In this document: positions 26,327-36,529 of the stretch, piece after piece
How positions within the stretch are numbered: the stretch's first letter is position 1
Layout of the letters: each line of letters begins with the position of its first letter
DNA from: Spirosoma fluviale
GTDB lineage: Bacteria > Bacteroidota > Bacteroidia > Cytophagales > Flexibacteraceae
Length of the DNA stretch: 38,479 nucleotides
NCBI GenBank assembly: GCA_945883425.1
Contig: CAMCXM010000014.1
Span: 1 to 38,479, forward strand
Direction of reading: 5' to 3'
Program-made: the position numbers and the translations under genes
Notes under the pieces: generated by a model
What the model was told of the DNA's origin: nothing
Database searches by the model: none
What the model saw: the letters and a program-made list of their open reading frames with translations, nothing else

Positions 26327-28033
26327 ATGAGTAAACTAAGAGTCATAGATTTCTTTTGTGGTGCAGGTGGATTCTCTGAGGGTTTCAGACAAATGGGTTA
26401 CGAAATTGTTTACGGATTTGACCATTGGAAACCTGCTGTAGACACTTATAACCATAACTTTAGTTTAAACTGTGAAGTAAAAAACATTTTAGACTTTAAA
26501 CATTCAATTGATGAAATTGAAAAATTACCAAATACGGAAATCATCATTGGTAGTCCACCTTGTGTTAGTTTTTCAAGTTCTAATAAATCTGGAAATGCCG
26601 ACAAGTCACTGGGAGTTGATCTGACAGAAACTTTTTTGAGAATAGTTGCCGTAAAAAAACATCAGCCTAATTCAGTTCTTAAGGCTTGGTTTATGGAGAA
26701 TGTAGTAAACTCTAAAAGGTATTTACAGACTGCATATACTTTTAAGGACTTAGGACTTAGTGAGTGGGCGAATAAAAATAGAATTAGTCCTCTAAAAATT
26801 GCCATTGATTTGTACGACAATACAACCATTATCAATTCAGCCGATTATGGTTCATATCAAGCTAGAAAAAGAGTAATATCTGGCGAAATCATAAAGAAAG
26901 GGAAACTGATTATTCCAAAAACGACTCATTCTGAAAATGGCCTTGATAGTAAAGAAAAATATTTGACGATTGGAAAAATGAAGAAAAACTTTCCTCATCC
27001 CTTTACTAAGAAATCAGATAAAAAAATAAACGACCCACAATATCAACTGCAAATTACGCAGAACCAATTATCAGACCATTTCTATGATACAGGAATTTAC
27101 AGAGTTGAATGGAAGTTTTCTAAATATTGGAAAACTAATCATCCCTTTATGGGGAAAATGGCATTTCCTGAAAATGAAAACAAGCCAAGTCGTACTATAA
27201 CAGCAACAAAAATTGCAAATTCAAGAGAGTCTATAATTTATAAATCCGAACTTGATAGAATTGGAGATGGTGCATACCGTCTGCCAACTGTTAGAGAGGC
27301 GGCAATAATAATGGGCTTTCCAATAACCTATCAGTTCATTGGTGCGGATAATAATAAATGGCGGCTAGTGGGAAATGCTGTTTGCTGTTCGGTAAGTAGA
27401 GCTTTTGCGAAAATGGTTCTAGAAGAACTTCGATACACAATACCAAATAATCTTGTTTTAAGTAACGAGCCAAATCTTGAAGGGGTTACAAATCTTAACT
27501 CATATAAATTAAAAGTATTTGATAAACCTCCAGTTAAAAACCAAGGATCAAGGTTTAGAAGACACGCCATTAAAGATGGTAATATAACTGTTACCTTGTC
27601 CAACTATGACATTGAAAAGAATACTAAATCTGCCGAAGGTAAATGGTTTACTTCTATTCAATACGGAACCGGCAAGGGCTTTCCAATTCAGAAAATAAAT
27701 GATAATTTTTACAAAACCATTGAAAATATAATTAAAGAATATAAAGGAGGTAAAGAGTTTCTAAAGTACATAAATAATGGATTTTCGGAGAAAATTGGCA
27801 ATGCAAAGGAAATGCAAAAACTTTACGAATTACAAAAGTCAAATACTAAATATACCGAACCTACTGACCTAGTTGATACAGTTCAAGACATAATTGAAAA
27901 ACTTAACATACAAAATATTGAAGTTATACAAAACAAAATCAAAGTATTTAGGCACAAAGTTAAAGTGCCAGTAAAGCAATTCTTTGCATTGTATGCGATT
28001 AATAAAATATCAACCATCGCAAATGAAAATTGA
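26327..28033 (+). CDS. drmMII: DNA (cytosine-5) methyltransferase, DISARM DrmMII candidate
   Basis: The 568-residue product has all key C5-methyltransferase motifs: motif I FFCGAGGFSEG (9-19), motif IV SPPC with catalytic C79, motif VI ENV (124-126), motif VIII QARKR (178-182), PSRTIT in the target-recognition region (288-292), and motifs IX/X with TVREAAIIMGFP and RLVGNAV. It should transfer methyl from S-adenosylmethionine to cytosine C5 and so mark host DNA. The methyltransferase core ends near residue 370. About 200 further residues (371-568) form an extension with no family I recognise. As first gene of the operon it precedes the NERD-helicase by 2 nt. Confidence 0.93.
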   Translation: MSKLRVIDFFCGAGGFSEGFRQMGYEIVYGFDHWKPAVDTYNHNFSLNCEVKNILDFKHSIDEIEKLPNTEIIIGSPPCVSFSSSNKSGNADKSLGVDLTETFLRIVAVKKHQPNSVLKAWFMENVVNSKRYLQTAYTFKDLGLSEWANKNRISPLKIAIDLYDNTTIINSADYGSYQARKRVISGEIIKKGKLIIPKTTHSENGLDSKEKYLTIGKMKKNFPHPFTKKSDKKINDPQYQLQITQNQLSDHFYDTGIYRVEWKFSKYWKTNHPFMGKMAFPENENKPSRTITATKIANSRESIIYKSELDRIGDGAYRLPTVREAAIIMGFPITYQFIGADNNKWRLVGNAVCCSVSRAFAKMVLEELRYTIPNNLVLSNEPNLEGVTNLNSYKLKVFDKPPVKNQGSRFRRHAIKDGNITVTLSNYDIEKNTKSAEGKWFTSIQYGTGKGFPIQKINDNFYKTIENIIKEYKGGKEFLKYINNGFSEKIGNAKEMQKLYELQKSNTKYTEPTDLVDTVQDIIEKLNIQNIEVIQNKIKVFRHKVKVPVKQFFALYAINKISTIANEN

Positions 28034-28035
28034 TT

Positions 28036-29778
28036 ATGCCAGTTAGATTTTATCCCAATAACCCAATAGATGCTTTAGAAACCATAATAGTAAAGGAGGA
28101 TGGTTCACCCCTGCGTGGTGAAATTGATATTTATAGGCAACTTTGGAATGATTTAAGCAAAAGCAATATTGAATGGGATGTTTGGCACGATTTGAAATTG
28201 CCTGAGCATTCAGATAACTTCAACTACTATAAAAAGACAAGTTCTCAAATAGATTTTTTAATTCTTTGTAAACACGGTCTTCTAGTTTTGGAAGTAAAAG
28301 GTGGTCCAATTTCTACGAAAGACAATACCTTTTTCTATGGAAAAAACTTCGAAACACCAATAAAGCAAAACCCTTTCAAGCAAGCCGAGGGATATAAATT
28401 TACTTTAAAAGACAACATTCTTAATAATTTAAAAAGTTGCTTTTTCTGCGAAGCAACGGCTTTTCCACACGTTGATTACCCATTTGAATCAAAGCTAATC
28501 GATAATAAACTTTTGTGGACTTCTTATCTTGCTAAAGATTATGATGGGTCAATAGAAAAATTTCTATTAAATGTATTTGACTACTCCAAAAGCAAACACA
28601 AAAAACACTTTCGGACATACACAGATGTTACTACTAAAGAATATGTTGCCATCAAAAAAATACTGAGTCCAATTATTGGAGATAGAAACCACTTAAATAC
28701 AATTAATACACTTGAGTGGCTTGGTATCCAAAACATTGAAATACTAGATGGATTATATAAAAATCCAAGAATAATGATTGAAGGCCCACCAGGAAGCGGT
28801 AAAACGACCATTGCTAAGGCTTTTATTGATAAACAACATAATAAAAATGGGATTTACTTTTGTTGGAATAATCTATTAATGCATTACACCAAATCTCTTT
28901 TAAGTGAGCGGCAACTTTCTAGTAACATAGAAGTTACAACCTATTTTAGATTCTTTCAAAAACATAATCCATCTTCAGAATTTAAGGAATTAAGTTCATT
29001 AACTGAGGATCAGTTTTATGATTTGGTTAAAACCACCATTCTAAAACTTGAAACTGAAGAAAAACTAAAGCCCTATGATTTCATAGTAATTGATGAAGCT
29101 CAAGACATACTTGATAGAGGATTGGATTTATTTATTAATAAATTTTCAGGCTTTAATGGACAAGGTTTATCAAATGGAAACTCATTGGTTTTATATGATA
29201 TTGACCAAAGCTACACAGCAAGTGGAAGAAGTGTAGCTGAAATAGCGGACTTAATGACTGAATATTATTGTCATTTTAAAATCAATGAGGTTAAAAGAAG
29301 TGCACAAAATCCTGATATTCGGAGATTATCATCAGAAATAATAGAACATCCAGAAATATTAGATACTGATAATTTTGAGATGAAATTTTCTAATATCCCA
29401 GTTAGACGGCACAAAACATTACAAGAAGTAAAGTCGCATATCGTAAAAAACATCTTAACACCCATTAGAGAAACAGATTCTTCATTAAAAGGGCAAGACT
29501 GTGTTATTCTGATTGAATCAACATTTTTAAGAGGTGAATATAAAGGAAAAGAAGATTTGCGGGAATTGCTAATAATAAAGGATGTAGAGGAATTGTCAGA
29601 AGCCAATGTTGGCGACACTGCAAATAAGTTGAGATATTCCTCAATACTAAAATTCAAGGGACTTGAAAAGAAGAATGTTTTCTTGGTGATTTCCAAACCT
29701 AGTGAGCTTAATAAATATGAAATATTTATTGGGATTACTAGGGCTATTTTGAATGTCGAAATTAATATAGTTGAGTAA
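28036..29778 (+). CDS. NERD-domain nuclease fused to superfamily-1 helicase
   Basis: The 580-residue product starts at ATG 28036, 2 nt after the methyltransferase stop; a TTG at 28030 is an alternative. The N-terminus has a NERD (nuclease-related) domain: GEIDIY with E29, QIDFLIL with D73 and LEVKGG with E86 and K88, as in restriction-like nucleases. Walker A is EGPPGSGKT (249-257) and Walker B is VIDEAQD (351-357). Later SF1-like motifs are LYDIDQSY (386-393), EVKRSAQNPDIRRLS and, near the end, LKFKGLEKKNVFLV and GITRA (566-570). It looks like a UvrD/DUF2075-type nuclease-helicase. This protein is not a standard DISARM part that I know. Confidence 0.85.
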   Translation: MPVRFYPNNPIDALETIIVKEDGSPLRGEIDIYRQLWNDLSKSNIEWDVWHDLKLPEHSDNFNYYKKTSSQIDFLILCKHGLLVLEVKGGPISTKDNTFFYGKNFETPIKQNPFKQAEGYKFTLKDNILNNLKSCFFCEATAFPHVDYPFESKLIDNKLLWTSYLAKDYDGSIEKFLLNVFDYSKSKHKKHFRTYTDVTTKEYVAIKKILSPIIGDRNHLNTINTLEWLGIQNIEILDGLYKNPRIMIEGPPGSGKTTIAKAFIDKQHNKNGIYFCWNNLLMHYTKSLLSERQLSSNIEVTTYFRFFQKHNPSSEFKELSSLTEDQFYDLVKTTILKLETEEKLKPYDFIVIDEAQDILDRGLDLFINKFSGFNGQGLSNGNSLVLYDIDQSYTASGRSVAEIADLMTEYYCHFKINEVKRSAQNPDIRRLSSEIIEHPEILDTDNFEMKFSNIPVRRHKTLQEVKSHIVKNILTPIRETDSSLKGQDCVILIESTFLRGEYKGKEDLRELLIIKDVEELSEANVGDTANKLRYSSILKFKGLEKKNVFLVISKPSELNKYEIFIGITRAILNVEINIVE

Positions 29779-32264
29779 TGGAGATGATAAAGCAACATAT
29801 TTTACCTCGATTGAATTCTTTTACGAATGAAGCATTAATTTCCATTAACAACATATTTAATGAAATTCAAAATGAATCTAAAGCAGAGTTTACTGAGATA
29901 ATTTTCTACATAGAACATTTGCTTAATTTATGCTACTTATCAACTAATCAAGGTTTAACAAGCTTGCACATACATATCGAGAATGAATTCGATGATTCTA
30001 AAAAATTATTGTTAGCAGAATTTATCTTAATAAAATTCCATTACCTTGAATTTATAAATTCAATAGAACAAGAAAATAATCTCAACCACGAAATTCAGAT
30101 ATTAACTAATCGAGTAAATAATTTCTTTTTTCCAGTAAAAAAATCCAGAGATTATCCATTTGGTGTATCAACCCAAGAATATAACCAAATCACACATAAA
30201 CATAAAAAGAATAAAGAACTCATCAAATTCTATAAAAAGTTTAATAAAAAAGTAAAACCCAAATTAGTTTTTAATTCAACGGTAAATAATATTAACTCTC
30301 TTATTAATTGGTTTGAATTTAAACCTTTTGCAAAAGAAATTAATAATGAGGTATACTCCACTAATCTATTAAATTCAAGTCAAACTCTGAATAAAATTGA
30401 TGAAATCAATAATCAACTAATTGATGAATTGGATTCGATTATTCTTTTCGATTGTGAGAGGAAGAGAATAATGACTAATTTTTCATTTGAAGAAATAGCT
30501 AAATGGAACACAGACTATGATACTAAGTTCACTAAATACCTAATAATTACATTCGGCAAAGTATCTTCTTCTATAAATCACACTCGAAATAAACTTGAAT
30601 TAATAAGAGAAAGATTTAAAATTCCAACCAATACAACTTACACAATAACTAAGTCAGAAATAGACTTTTTTCTAAAGAGAAAGGAAAGTGCACCACTATC
30701 CATTGAATTTGTTGGATACGAATCATCAAGTTTTTGGGATACGTTCGTTTTGGAAACAAGTGTTTTGGAAACGAGCATCAGAGAACTATATGAATTGAGA
30801 TCAATAAAGTTGATGAATATTTATTCAATTTGCTATACTGATGAGATTAAGGATTATATTATTGGTGAGCTCTTTTCAGAAAAGGAATCTTCAGAACTGA
30901 TTTCTTCAACCACTAAATTGGCAATTCTTGAATTAAGAGATGATTACATTGAGGTTTTAAAGGAGGCTCTTTCGAACACCCTTGATTCAATAATAAATTT
31001 AGGTATTAAATCAAAAGCAACAGATTCACTCTCAACTAACACAGCAATTGTATTGGATGAAGCGATTTTGAGGAATCAGAATTTATTATCAAAAGTAAAA
31101 AATTGCCTTGGTTTGAATAAGACAGCTGAATTTAAGACTTGGTCAGATTTGACAAATTGTGAATTTAAAGATTTAGTAATCCTCTCCTATCGGGACCAAG
31201 GTAGATACCCAAATTATTATTTCCCTAGTTTACTGGAGCTTGATTTAGTTTCCGAATATATTGCAAAAGCAATATTGCCTAGCTTTCTCTTTAAACAATA
31301 TTATAATTGGTCAAAATACAATCTTTATAAAGAGTACCATAAACTTTTAACGCATCCAATAAGAGAGCAGCATTTTGAGTGGAATAAACTCAAGAGTAAA
31401 ATACAAGAATTAAAACCTGAGCAAAAGTTAAATATTGACTGGAATTTGGAAAACGAATATTCAAATTCAGACCACCGCGAATCTTATAAAATTAAATTAA
31501 AAGGGCAAAGAGTAAGAACTGCTTACGGTTCTGATTTATTAATTCTTACAGAAGATGCAAAAACGCATTACAAAGTAGTTAAGATTGATTATTTATTGTC
31601 ACTAGACAACGAAGACATGGTCTTTATTCAGAATCTAGATGAGATACAACAAAACATAAATATCTACGATAAAATAGTTGATAAAAAACAACAAGAAGCA
31701 GAATTAGAGGTAATTCGGAAACAATTCAATTTAGGTGATGAAACTGCGGGAAGACTTTGGAAAGTTCTTTTAAAGAATCTTGCTGAGGTTCAAGGAGAAG
31801 ATCAACTTTATTCAGAATTGAAAAAGTATTTTGAAACTAAAGGAATAAAAATTGTCTCTCAATTTCACTTCAAAAATAGCTGGATTAATCCCCAAAGTGA
31901 ATCAATTGCTCCGCTTAGTAAGCGAGTATTTATTGAATTATGCGAATATCTTAAAATACCTAAAATCTACTTTATTATCATTCAGAGAATTCGAAATTCC
32001 ACTAAACAATCAAGTCGTCAAAGTACAAGGCAAATGAATCAACTATTGAAAGATTTATTTAATGACGGCTGTTTTGATACCGATAAAAATCCAAAAGAAA
32101 TAATCAATAATAGATTGGATTACTATAAGGCAAATCATCCATTAGATGAACTCGGAATTGATGAAAATCATTTAGCAACTAATTTAGTAGCGCTTGTTGA
32201 ACTCATACAACCAGAGCTAAATCTAATCGAACTTGAAACCATTGAAAAAAAAAGCAATGAGTAA
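29778..32264 (+). CDS. Uncharacterised 828-residue defence protein, candidate DrmE
   Basis: The protein starts at ATG 29778, overlapping the helicase stop by 1 nt (TAATG); an ATG at 29784 is an alternative. No signal peptide or membrane span is seen. Most of it is helical and charged. A conserved-looking block near 470-545 reads LSYRDQGRYPNYYFPSLLEL and LFKQYYNWSKYNLYKEYHKL, and a C-terminal block of about 650-780 (LWKVLLKNLAEV, KYFETKGIKI, YLKIPKIYFIIIQRIRNS) looks like a helical, possibly DNA-binding, domain. No Walker motif or nuclease signature was found. It occupies the slot of DrmE in class-2 DISARM, and the size is plausible. Identity is inference. Confidence 0.82.
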   Translation: MEMIKQHILPRLNSFTNEALISINNIFNEIQNESKAEFTEIIFYIEHLLNLCYLSTNQGLTSLHIHIENEFDDSKKLLLAEFILIKFHYLEFINSIEQENNLNHEIQILTNRVNNFFFPVKKSRDYPFGVSTQEYNQITHKHKKNKELIKFYKKFNKKVKPKLVFNSTVNNINSLINWFEFKPFAKEINNEVYSTNLLNSSQTLNKIDEINNQLIDELDSIILFDCERKRIMTNFSFEEIAKWNTDYDTKFTKYLIITFGKVSSSINHTRNKLELIRERFKIPTNTTYTITKSEIDFFLKRKESAPLSIEFVGYESSSFWDTFVLETSVLETSIRELYELRSIKLMNIYSICYTDEIKDYIIGELFSEKESSELISSTTKLAILELRDDYIEVLKEALSNTLDSIINLGIKSKATDSLSTNTAIVLDEAILRNQNLLSKVKNCLGLNKTAEFKTWSDLTNCEFKDLVILSYRDQGRYPNYYFPSLLELDLVSEYIAKAILPSFLFKQYYNWSKYNLYKEYHKLLTHPIREQHFEWNKLKSKIQELKPEQKLNIDWNLENEYSNSDHRESYKIKLKGQRVRTAYGSDLLILTEDAKTHYKVVKIDYLLSLDNEDMVFIQNLDEIQQNINIYDKIVDKKQQEAELEVIRKQFNLGDETAGRLWKVLLKNLAEVQGEDQLYSELKKYFETKGIKIVSQFHFKNSWINPQSESIAPLSKRVFIELCEYLKIPKIYFIIIQRIRNSTKQSSRQSTRQMNQLLKDLFNDGCFDTDKNPKEIINNRLDYYKANHPLDELGIDENHLATNLVALVELIQPELNLIELETIEKKSNE

Positions 32265-35200
32265 AATTATAGACAAAAGAAATTCCTTAGAGCGTTTTAT
32301 TCGAGAACAGACATTAGGTCCGGGAATAAACGGTTATAGGTTTGTGGATTTAGAAAATGAAATACTTCTCAGTAAGAACCTTCTTAAGGAAGAACCAATA
32401 AAATATTCCTCTGAGATTTTGGATATTGTACCTGCTGCAATTTACAGTACAGGAATTTTATTCCCTGAGGATAAAAGTGGTACTTGCAAAGAAGGAGTTT
32501 CTCTTGATAATAACGAGCAAACCGATCAAAAGGATGAAGCTGATGAACAAGACTCTCAAAATAATAGTTCGGAAGACATTGAAGCAACAGAATCAATTGA
32601 ATTAAATCAAATGTTTCCTAGAACAATGGGCTTAACTTGTTGCTTAGACGAGAATTTTTTAATTAAAAAAACAATTGAGTTCAAGGTTAATCTGCGATAC
32701 TATCAAAAACTAAAGCAAGAAAAAGAAGGCAAATTCAACAATAAATATGGACTACTTTGTGAAGTGAATCACGGAGAAATTCAAAATTTCATTACCAAGT
32801 ATAAGCTAAATTCTTTTAGAATAAGAGCAATCAATGAAAATCATTTTCTGTTATTGTCTAAATTATCATCCGAAGAAATAACTCAGATAAAAACAAGAAT
32901 CAGAGATATACAAAAACAAATAGCTGAGACTCTTTTTGATTTAGCTAATTCCATTTCAACAATTCCGCAACTAACAAAAGCTTCTTGTTACTTAAGTAAT
33001 TTAAAATCATCTATTTATTACGAGCTAAAAAATAGCATTACAAGTGATGAGACCAGAAAAAAACTTTATGAAGTAACTCAAAAAATAGAACTAGCAGAAA
33101 GCATTACAGATCATTTCAGAAACTTGTTAGACATCTTTTCTGGTGGATATGGTTTATGGCAATCATCACCAGTTGAGCGAATCATAAAATTAGAAAACAT
33201 AAACTTCCCGAAGGAATCTAGAAAAATATCTTATTTACACAATAAATCTGCTGAAGATGTCAATATTACGGTAATCAAAGAAGATGGTTCTACTTCTATT
33301 GGCTTAAAAGATATCTTCCGATTTGATTTAGGTGACAAAAAAAAGGACTATGCCTCAATATCTGCAAACATTCAGTTAAGTAGAGATTCTAGAAAAAATA
33401 ACAACAAGATATTTCTTAAAATACAGCTGATAAACACGAGTATTGCGTTTGACGAAGAAAAACAAAATGACAATAGATATTATTCACCATTTAATGAGTT
33501 AGTAAATCAAAAATCATTTTTCGGAGTCAACCTTTCAGTTGAATCTGACTATTTAGTGCCTTATGGCAATCACGAATACTTTCAAGAAAAAGATAACACA
33601 TACTCCGAAGACACAACAACAGCTTTCATTTATGATCAATTTAAAGATTTTGCCATAGGACACGGGTGTTCCGTTAAATGGGGCAAGCAAGGAGAATCTT
33701 TGATGGTAGAAACAGAGTATTTACCAAATTGTGAAACTCCAGATATCGATCCAATACCAAGGGATAAAAGTAGAGATGCTGTATGTGTTGACAAGGAAGA
33801 ATTCGTTTCTCCTTTGTTTTTAGAAAATTCTAAGTCACAAGAATTTAAATGGCTATCGGTTTTTTCAGAAGCAACTAACGAGGAAATTGTACAGGGTCTT
33901 AATGATTTTGTTGATTCCTACGGTAGATGGATTGAGATAAAAAGAAGGGATGAAAAATATAAAGGCATTTATTCAGGCATTGCAAAACAAGAGTTAGACA
34001 AATGCGAAGGTGATTATCTGAGAATGAAGAAAAATATCCAAAATATTCTTTCAGGTGATAACAATAGAGAAAAACTTGATTCATTTCGATTGATGAATGC
34101 TGCTATGTTTATGCAGTTATGGCATTCTGTAAAAGTTAGACAAGATGAAGTTAATTCATTTATTAATGACGAAGCATTTGAACATTTTGATTTTTCCTTT
34201 TATAAAGAGATAGCAGACGATAAACTTTTTTTGAAAACAGAATCCGCAGGATGGAGAGCGTTTCAGCTCGCCTTTATTCTGCTAAACCTAGATGGTATAT
34301 TTAAACCCGAAGACGATGCAAACTGGGGTAATAGAAATAATTGGGTTGATTTAGTTTGGTTCCCAACAGGTGGTGGTAAAACCGAAGCTTATCTTGGGTT
34401 AATTGCCCTCACTATAATCAATCGAAGAAAAGAGTTTAAAGAAAAAGGCGGTGGAACTGCTGCAATAATGCGATATACACTTCGATTACTCACGATGCAA
34501 CAATTCCAAAGAGCAACTTTAGTTGTTATGGCTTTGGAGTTAATTAGAAGATGGGGCAATTTTGAGTTAGGTAACGAGCCAATAAATATTGGCTTGTGGG
34601 TGGGTAAAAATTCTATCCCGAACTCAAATATTGATTTAATTTATGAGTATGAACACAAACTTAATCTGAAAAAAGAAAACAGAATACCATTCAACAATTG
34701 CCCTTGGTGCAATTCTGAGATAAAAGGTGAAACGAAAGAAGATACTGAACCATCTTCATCTGTTTACAATCAGAACAAAGTGCATTTAAAATGCACTAAT
34801 CAAAAGTGCTCTTTTTCTTTTGGCCTTGGGCGTATTTCCAAGAAAAGACAAGACCAAGGTCCAATTCCCGTATGCCTATCAGATGAAACCATTTATCAAC
34901 ATCCACCAGCATTACTTTTTGGTACAGTTGACAAGTTTGCTCAATTAGCCCATAAAGTAAATGGTCAGAATAATGGGAGAAATTCTGATTCAAGGAGAAT
35001 TTTTGGAACAGGGAATTGGGAAGCGGGAAAACCTCAAGACGGTTATTTACCACCTGATTTAATAATTCAGGATGAGTTACATTTATTACTTGGGCCTCTT
35101 GGTTCTGCTGTTGCTTTATTTGAATCAGCAGTTGATCAGCTTTGCACAAGACAAAATGGAACAAGACCAAAAATAATTTCATCAACGGCAACCACAAGAA

Positions 35201-36528
35201 ATACGCAATTACAAATTGCAGCACTCTTCGATAGAAAAGTAAATCTTTTCCCGAAACCTGGAGTTGAATGTGATGATTCTTTCTTTGCTTTTTATAAAAG
35301 AAGATTTAAAAGTATTGATGACAAAACGCCTGAATACCTATCTAAAAGAAAATACATCGGTGTTTTGCCAACGGGAAGAACTCAGATTTGGATGCAAATG
35401 CGTTTGGCGGCAATAATAATGACTCACAGAGCCATTTTTGAGTTAAAAGAGTTGGGTGAAAACCATCCGATTGATTTCGATTCTTTTTCAGAGTTCGAAA
35501 AGGCAATGGACTACTATCATACTACTATAAGTTACTTCAACAGTCTTAAAGAAGTTGGTAAAACCCAGTCGCAGGTTCAAACTTATATTTTGAAGGAACT
35601 TAGAAGAGTATTTTCAAGAGTTGTAAGACCTCAAAAGCTAATGCATTCACTCTATACCTATGGCCCAATTCAAGAATCTGAACTAACGGGAAGGCTTTCT
35701 GGTGAAGAAGTTAAAAATGAACTAAAAAGTGTTGAAGCTAAATGGGAAGCGAAGAAACGCTTCGCAAGAAGCGAAAATAACGAATTGGTTAGAGGTATAG
35801 TTCCACCAGAATTCGTTGTTGCAACAAATATGATTTCAGTCGGGATAGATGTTTCAAGATTCAACACCATAATTATGAACTCTATGCCTCGTAATACAGC
35901 TGAATATATTCAGGCAAGTAGTCGTGTTGCAAGGAATGATTATGGACTTGTTTTAACGGTTCATCATCCATTCAGAGCAAGAGATATTTCTCACTATGAA
36001 AAATTCATTGAGTTTCACGAAAAAATGTATAGCTACGTTGAACCTATTTCAATAACTCCATTTACACAAAAAGCTGTAGAAAGATATATGGGTTTATATA
36101 TAGCAACAATGCTTCGTCACAGGACCAGATTTACTGAACGACTTTCTGCAAGTGATATTTCTTCAATTTCAGAAGCAGAACTATCTGAAATAATTTCTGA
36201 ATTGACTGACTACTTTGAAGAACGAAAAATCAGAATGAACACTTATGACACTTTAATTAGTAATCTACTAAAAAATGAAAATGTGGAACAAATAAAAAGA
36301 TGGATTCAAGAGGCATTTTATGAATGGAAAGAAGAATCAAACAGAACTTTGGAAGATAATAAGACTTTTGTTTTCAATAATAAATCGGCAAGGTCAACCC
36401 CACCCCAAGAACAACTCTATGTTGATATTGAGGAATATGAAGGCAATATACATAGTAAAAAATGGCAAGTTCCAATGTCATTGAGGGTAATTGAACCAGA
36501 AGCTGCCATAAAAATAAATTCAATATAA
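32257..36528 (+). CDS. drmA: DrmA-type DISARM helicase
   Basis: The 1423-residue product starts at ATG 32257, overlapping the previous gene by 8 nt; a TTG at 32233 is an upstream alternative. The N-terminus (LGPGINGYRFVDLE, IYSTGILFPED) matches DrmA, followed by an acidic low-complexity linker (71-116). The SF2 helicase has Walker A PTGGGKT (703-709), DELH (939-942), SSTATT (975-980), MISVGIDVSRF and motif VI QASSRVAR (1219-1226). A zinc ribbon with C815-P-W-C818 and C846/C851 lies between the first two motifs. DrmA pairs with DrmB to bind and move along unmarked DNA. Overlap and spacing place it with the same transcript. Confidence 0.93.
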   Translation: MSKIIDKRNSLERFIREQTLGPGINGYRFVDLENEILLSKNLLKEEPIKYSSEILDIVPAAIYSTGILFPEDKSGTCKEGVSLDNNEQTDQKDEADEQDSQNNSSEDIEATESIELNQMFPRTMGLTCCLDENFLIKKTIEFKVNLRYYQKLKQEKEGKFNNKYGLLCEVNHGEIQNFITKYKLNSFRIRAINENHFLLLSKLSSEEITQIKTRIRDIQKQIAETLFDLANSISTIPQLTKASCYLSNLKSSIYYELKNSITSDETRKKLYEVTQKIELAESITDHFRNLLDIFSGGYGLWQSSPVERIIKLENINFPKESRKISYLHNKSAEDVNITVIKEDGSTSIGLKDIFRFDLGDKKKDYASISANIQLSRDSRKNNNKIFLKIQLINTSIAFDEEKQNDNRYYSPFNELVNQKSFFGVNLSVESDYLVPYGNHEYFQEKDNTYSEDTTTAFIYDQFKDFAIGHGCSVKWGKQGESLMVETEYLPNCETPDIDPIPRDKSRDAVCVDKEEFVSPLFLENSKSQEFKWLSVFSEATNEEIVQGLNDFVDSYGRWIEIKRRDEKYKGIYSGIAKQELDKCEGDYLRMKKNIQNILSGDNNREKLDSFRLMNAAMFMQLWHSVKVRQDEVNSFINDEAFEHFDFSFYKEIADDKLFLKTESAGWRAFQLAFILLNLDGIFKPEDDANWGNRNNWVDLVWFPTGGGKTEAYLGLIALTIINRRKEFKEKGGGTAAIMRYTLRLLTMQQFQRATLVVMALELIRRWGNFELGNEPINIGLWVGKNSIPNSNIDLIYEYEHKLNLKKENRIPFNNCPWCNSEIKGETKEDTEPSSSVYNQNKVHLKCTNQKCSFSFGLGRISKKRQDQGPIPVCLSDETIYQHPPALLFGTVDKFAQLAHKVNGQNNGRNSDSRRIFGTGNWEAGKPQDGYLPPDLIIQDELHLLLGPLGSAVALFESAVDQLCTRQNGTRPKIISSTATTRNTQLQIAALFDRKVNLFPKPGVECDDSFFAFYKRRFKSIDDKTPEYLSKRKYIGVLPTGRTQIWMQMRLAAIIMTHRAIFELKELGENHPIDFDSFSEFEKAMDYYHTTISYFNSLKEVGKTQSQVQTYILKELRRVFSRVVRPQKLMHSLYTYGPIQESELTGRLSGEEVKNELKSVEAKWEAKKRFARSENNELVRGIVPPEFVVATNMISVGIDVSRFNTIIMNSMPRNTAEYIQASSRVARNDYGLVLTVHHPFRARDISHYEKFIEFHEKMYSYVEPISITPFTQKAVERYMGLYIATMLRHRTRFTERLSASDISSISEAELSEIISELTDYFEERKIRMNTYDTLISNLLKNENVEQIKRWIQEAFYEWKEESNRTLEDNKTFVFNNKSARSTPPQEQLYVDIEEYEGNIHSKKWQVPMSLRVIEPEAAIKINSI

Positions 36529-36529
36529 G

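Noticed and set aside
26327-28033. A simple type II restriction-modification system
   Set aside because: No typical restriction endonuclease follows; the next genes are a NERD-helicase, an unknown protein, DrmA and DrmB, which fit DISARM better.
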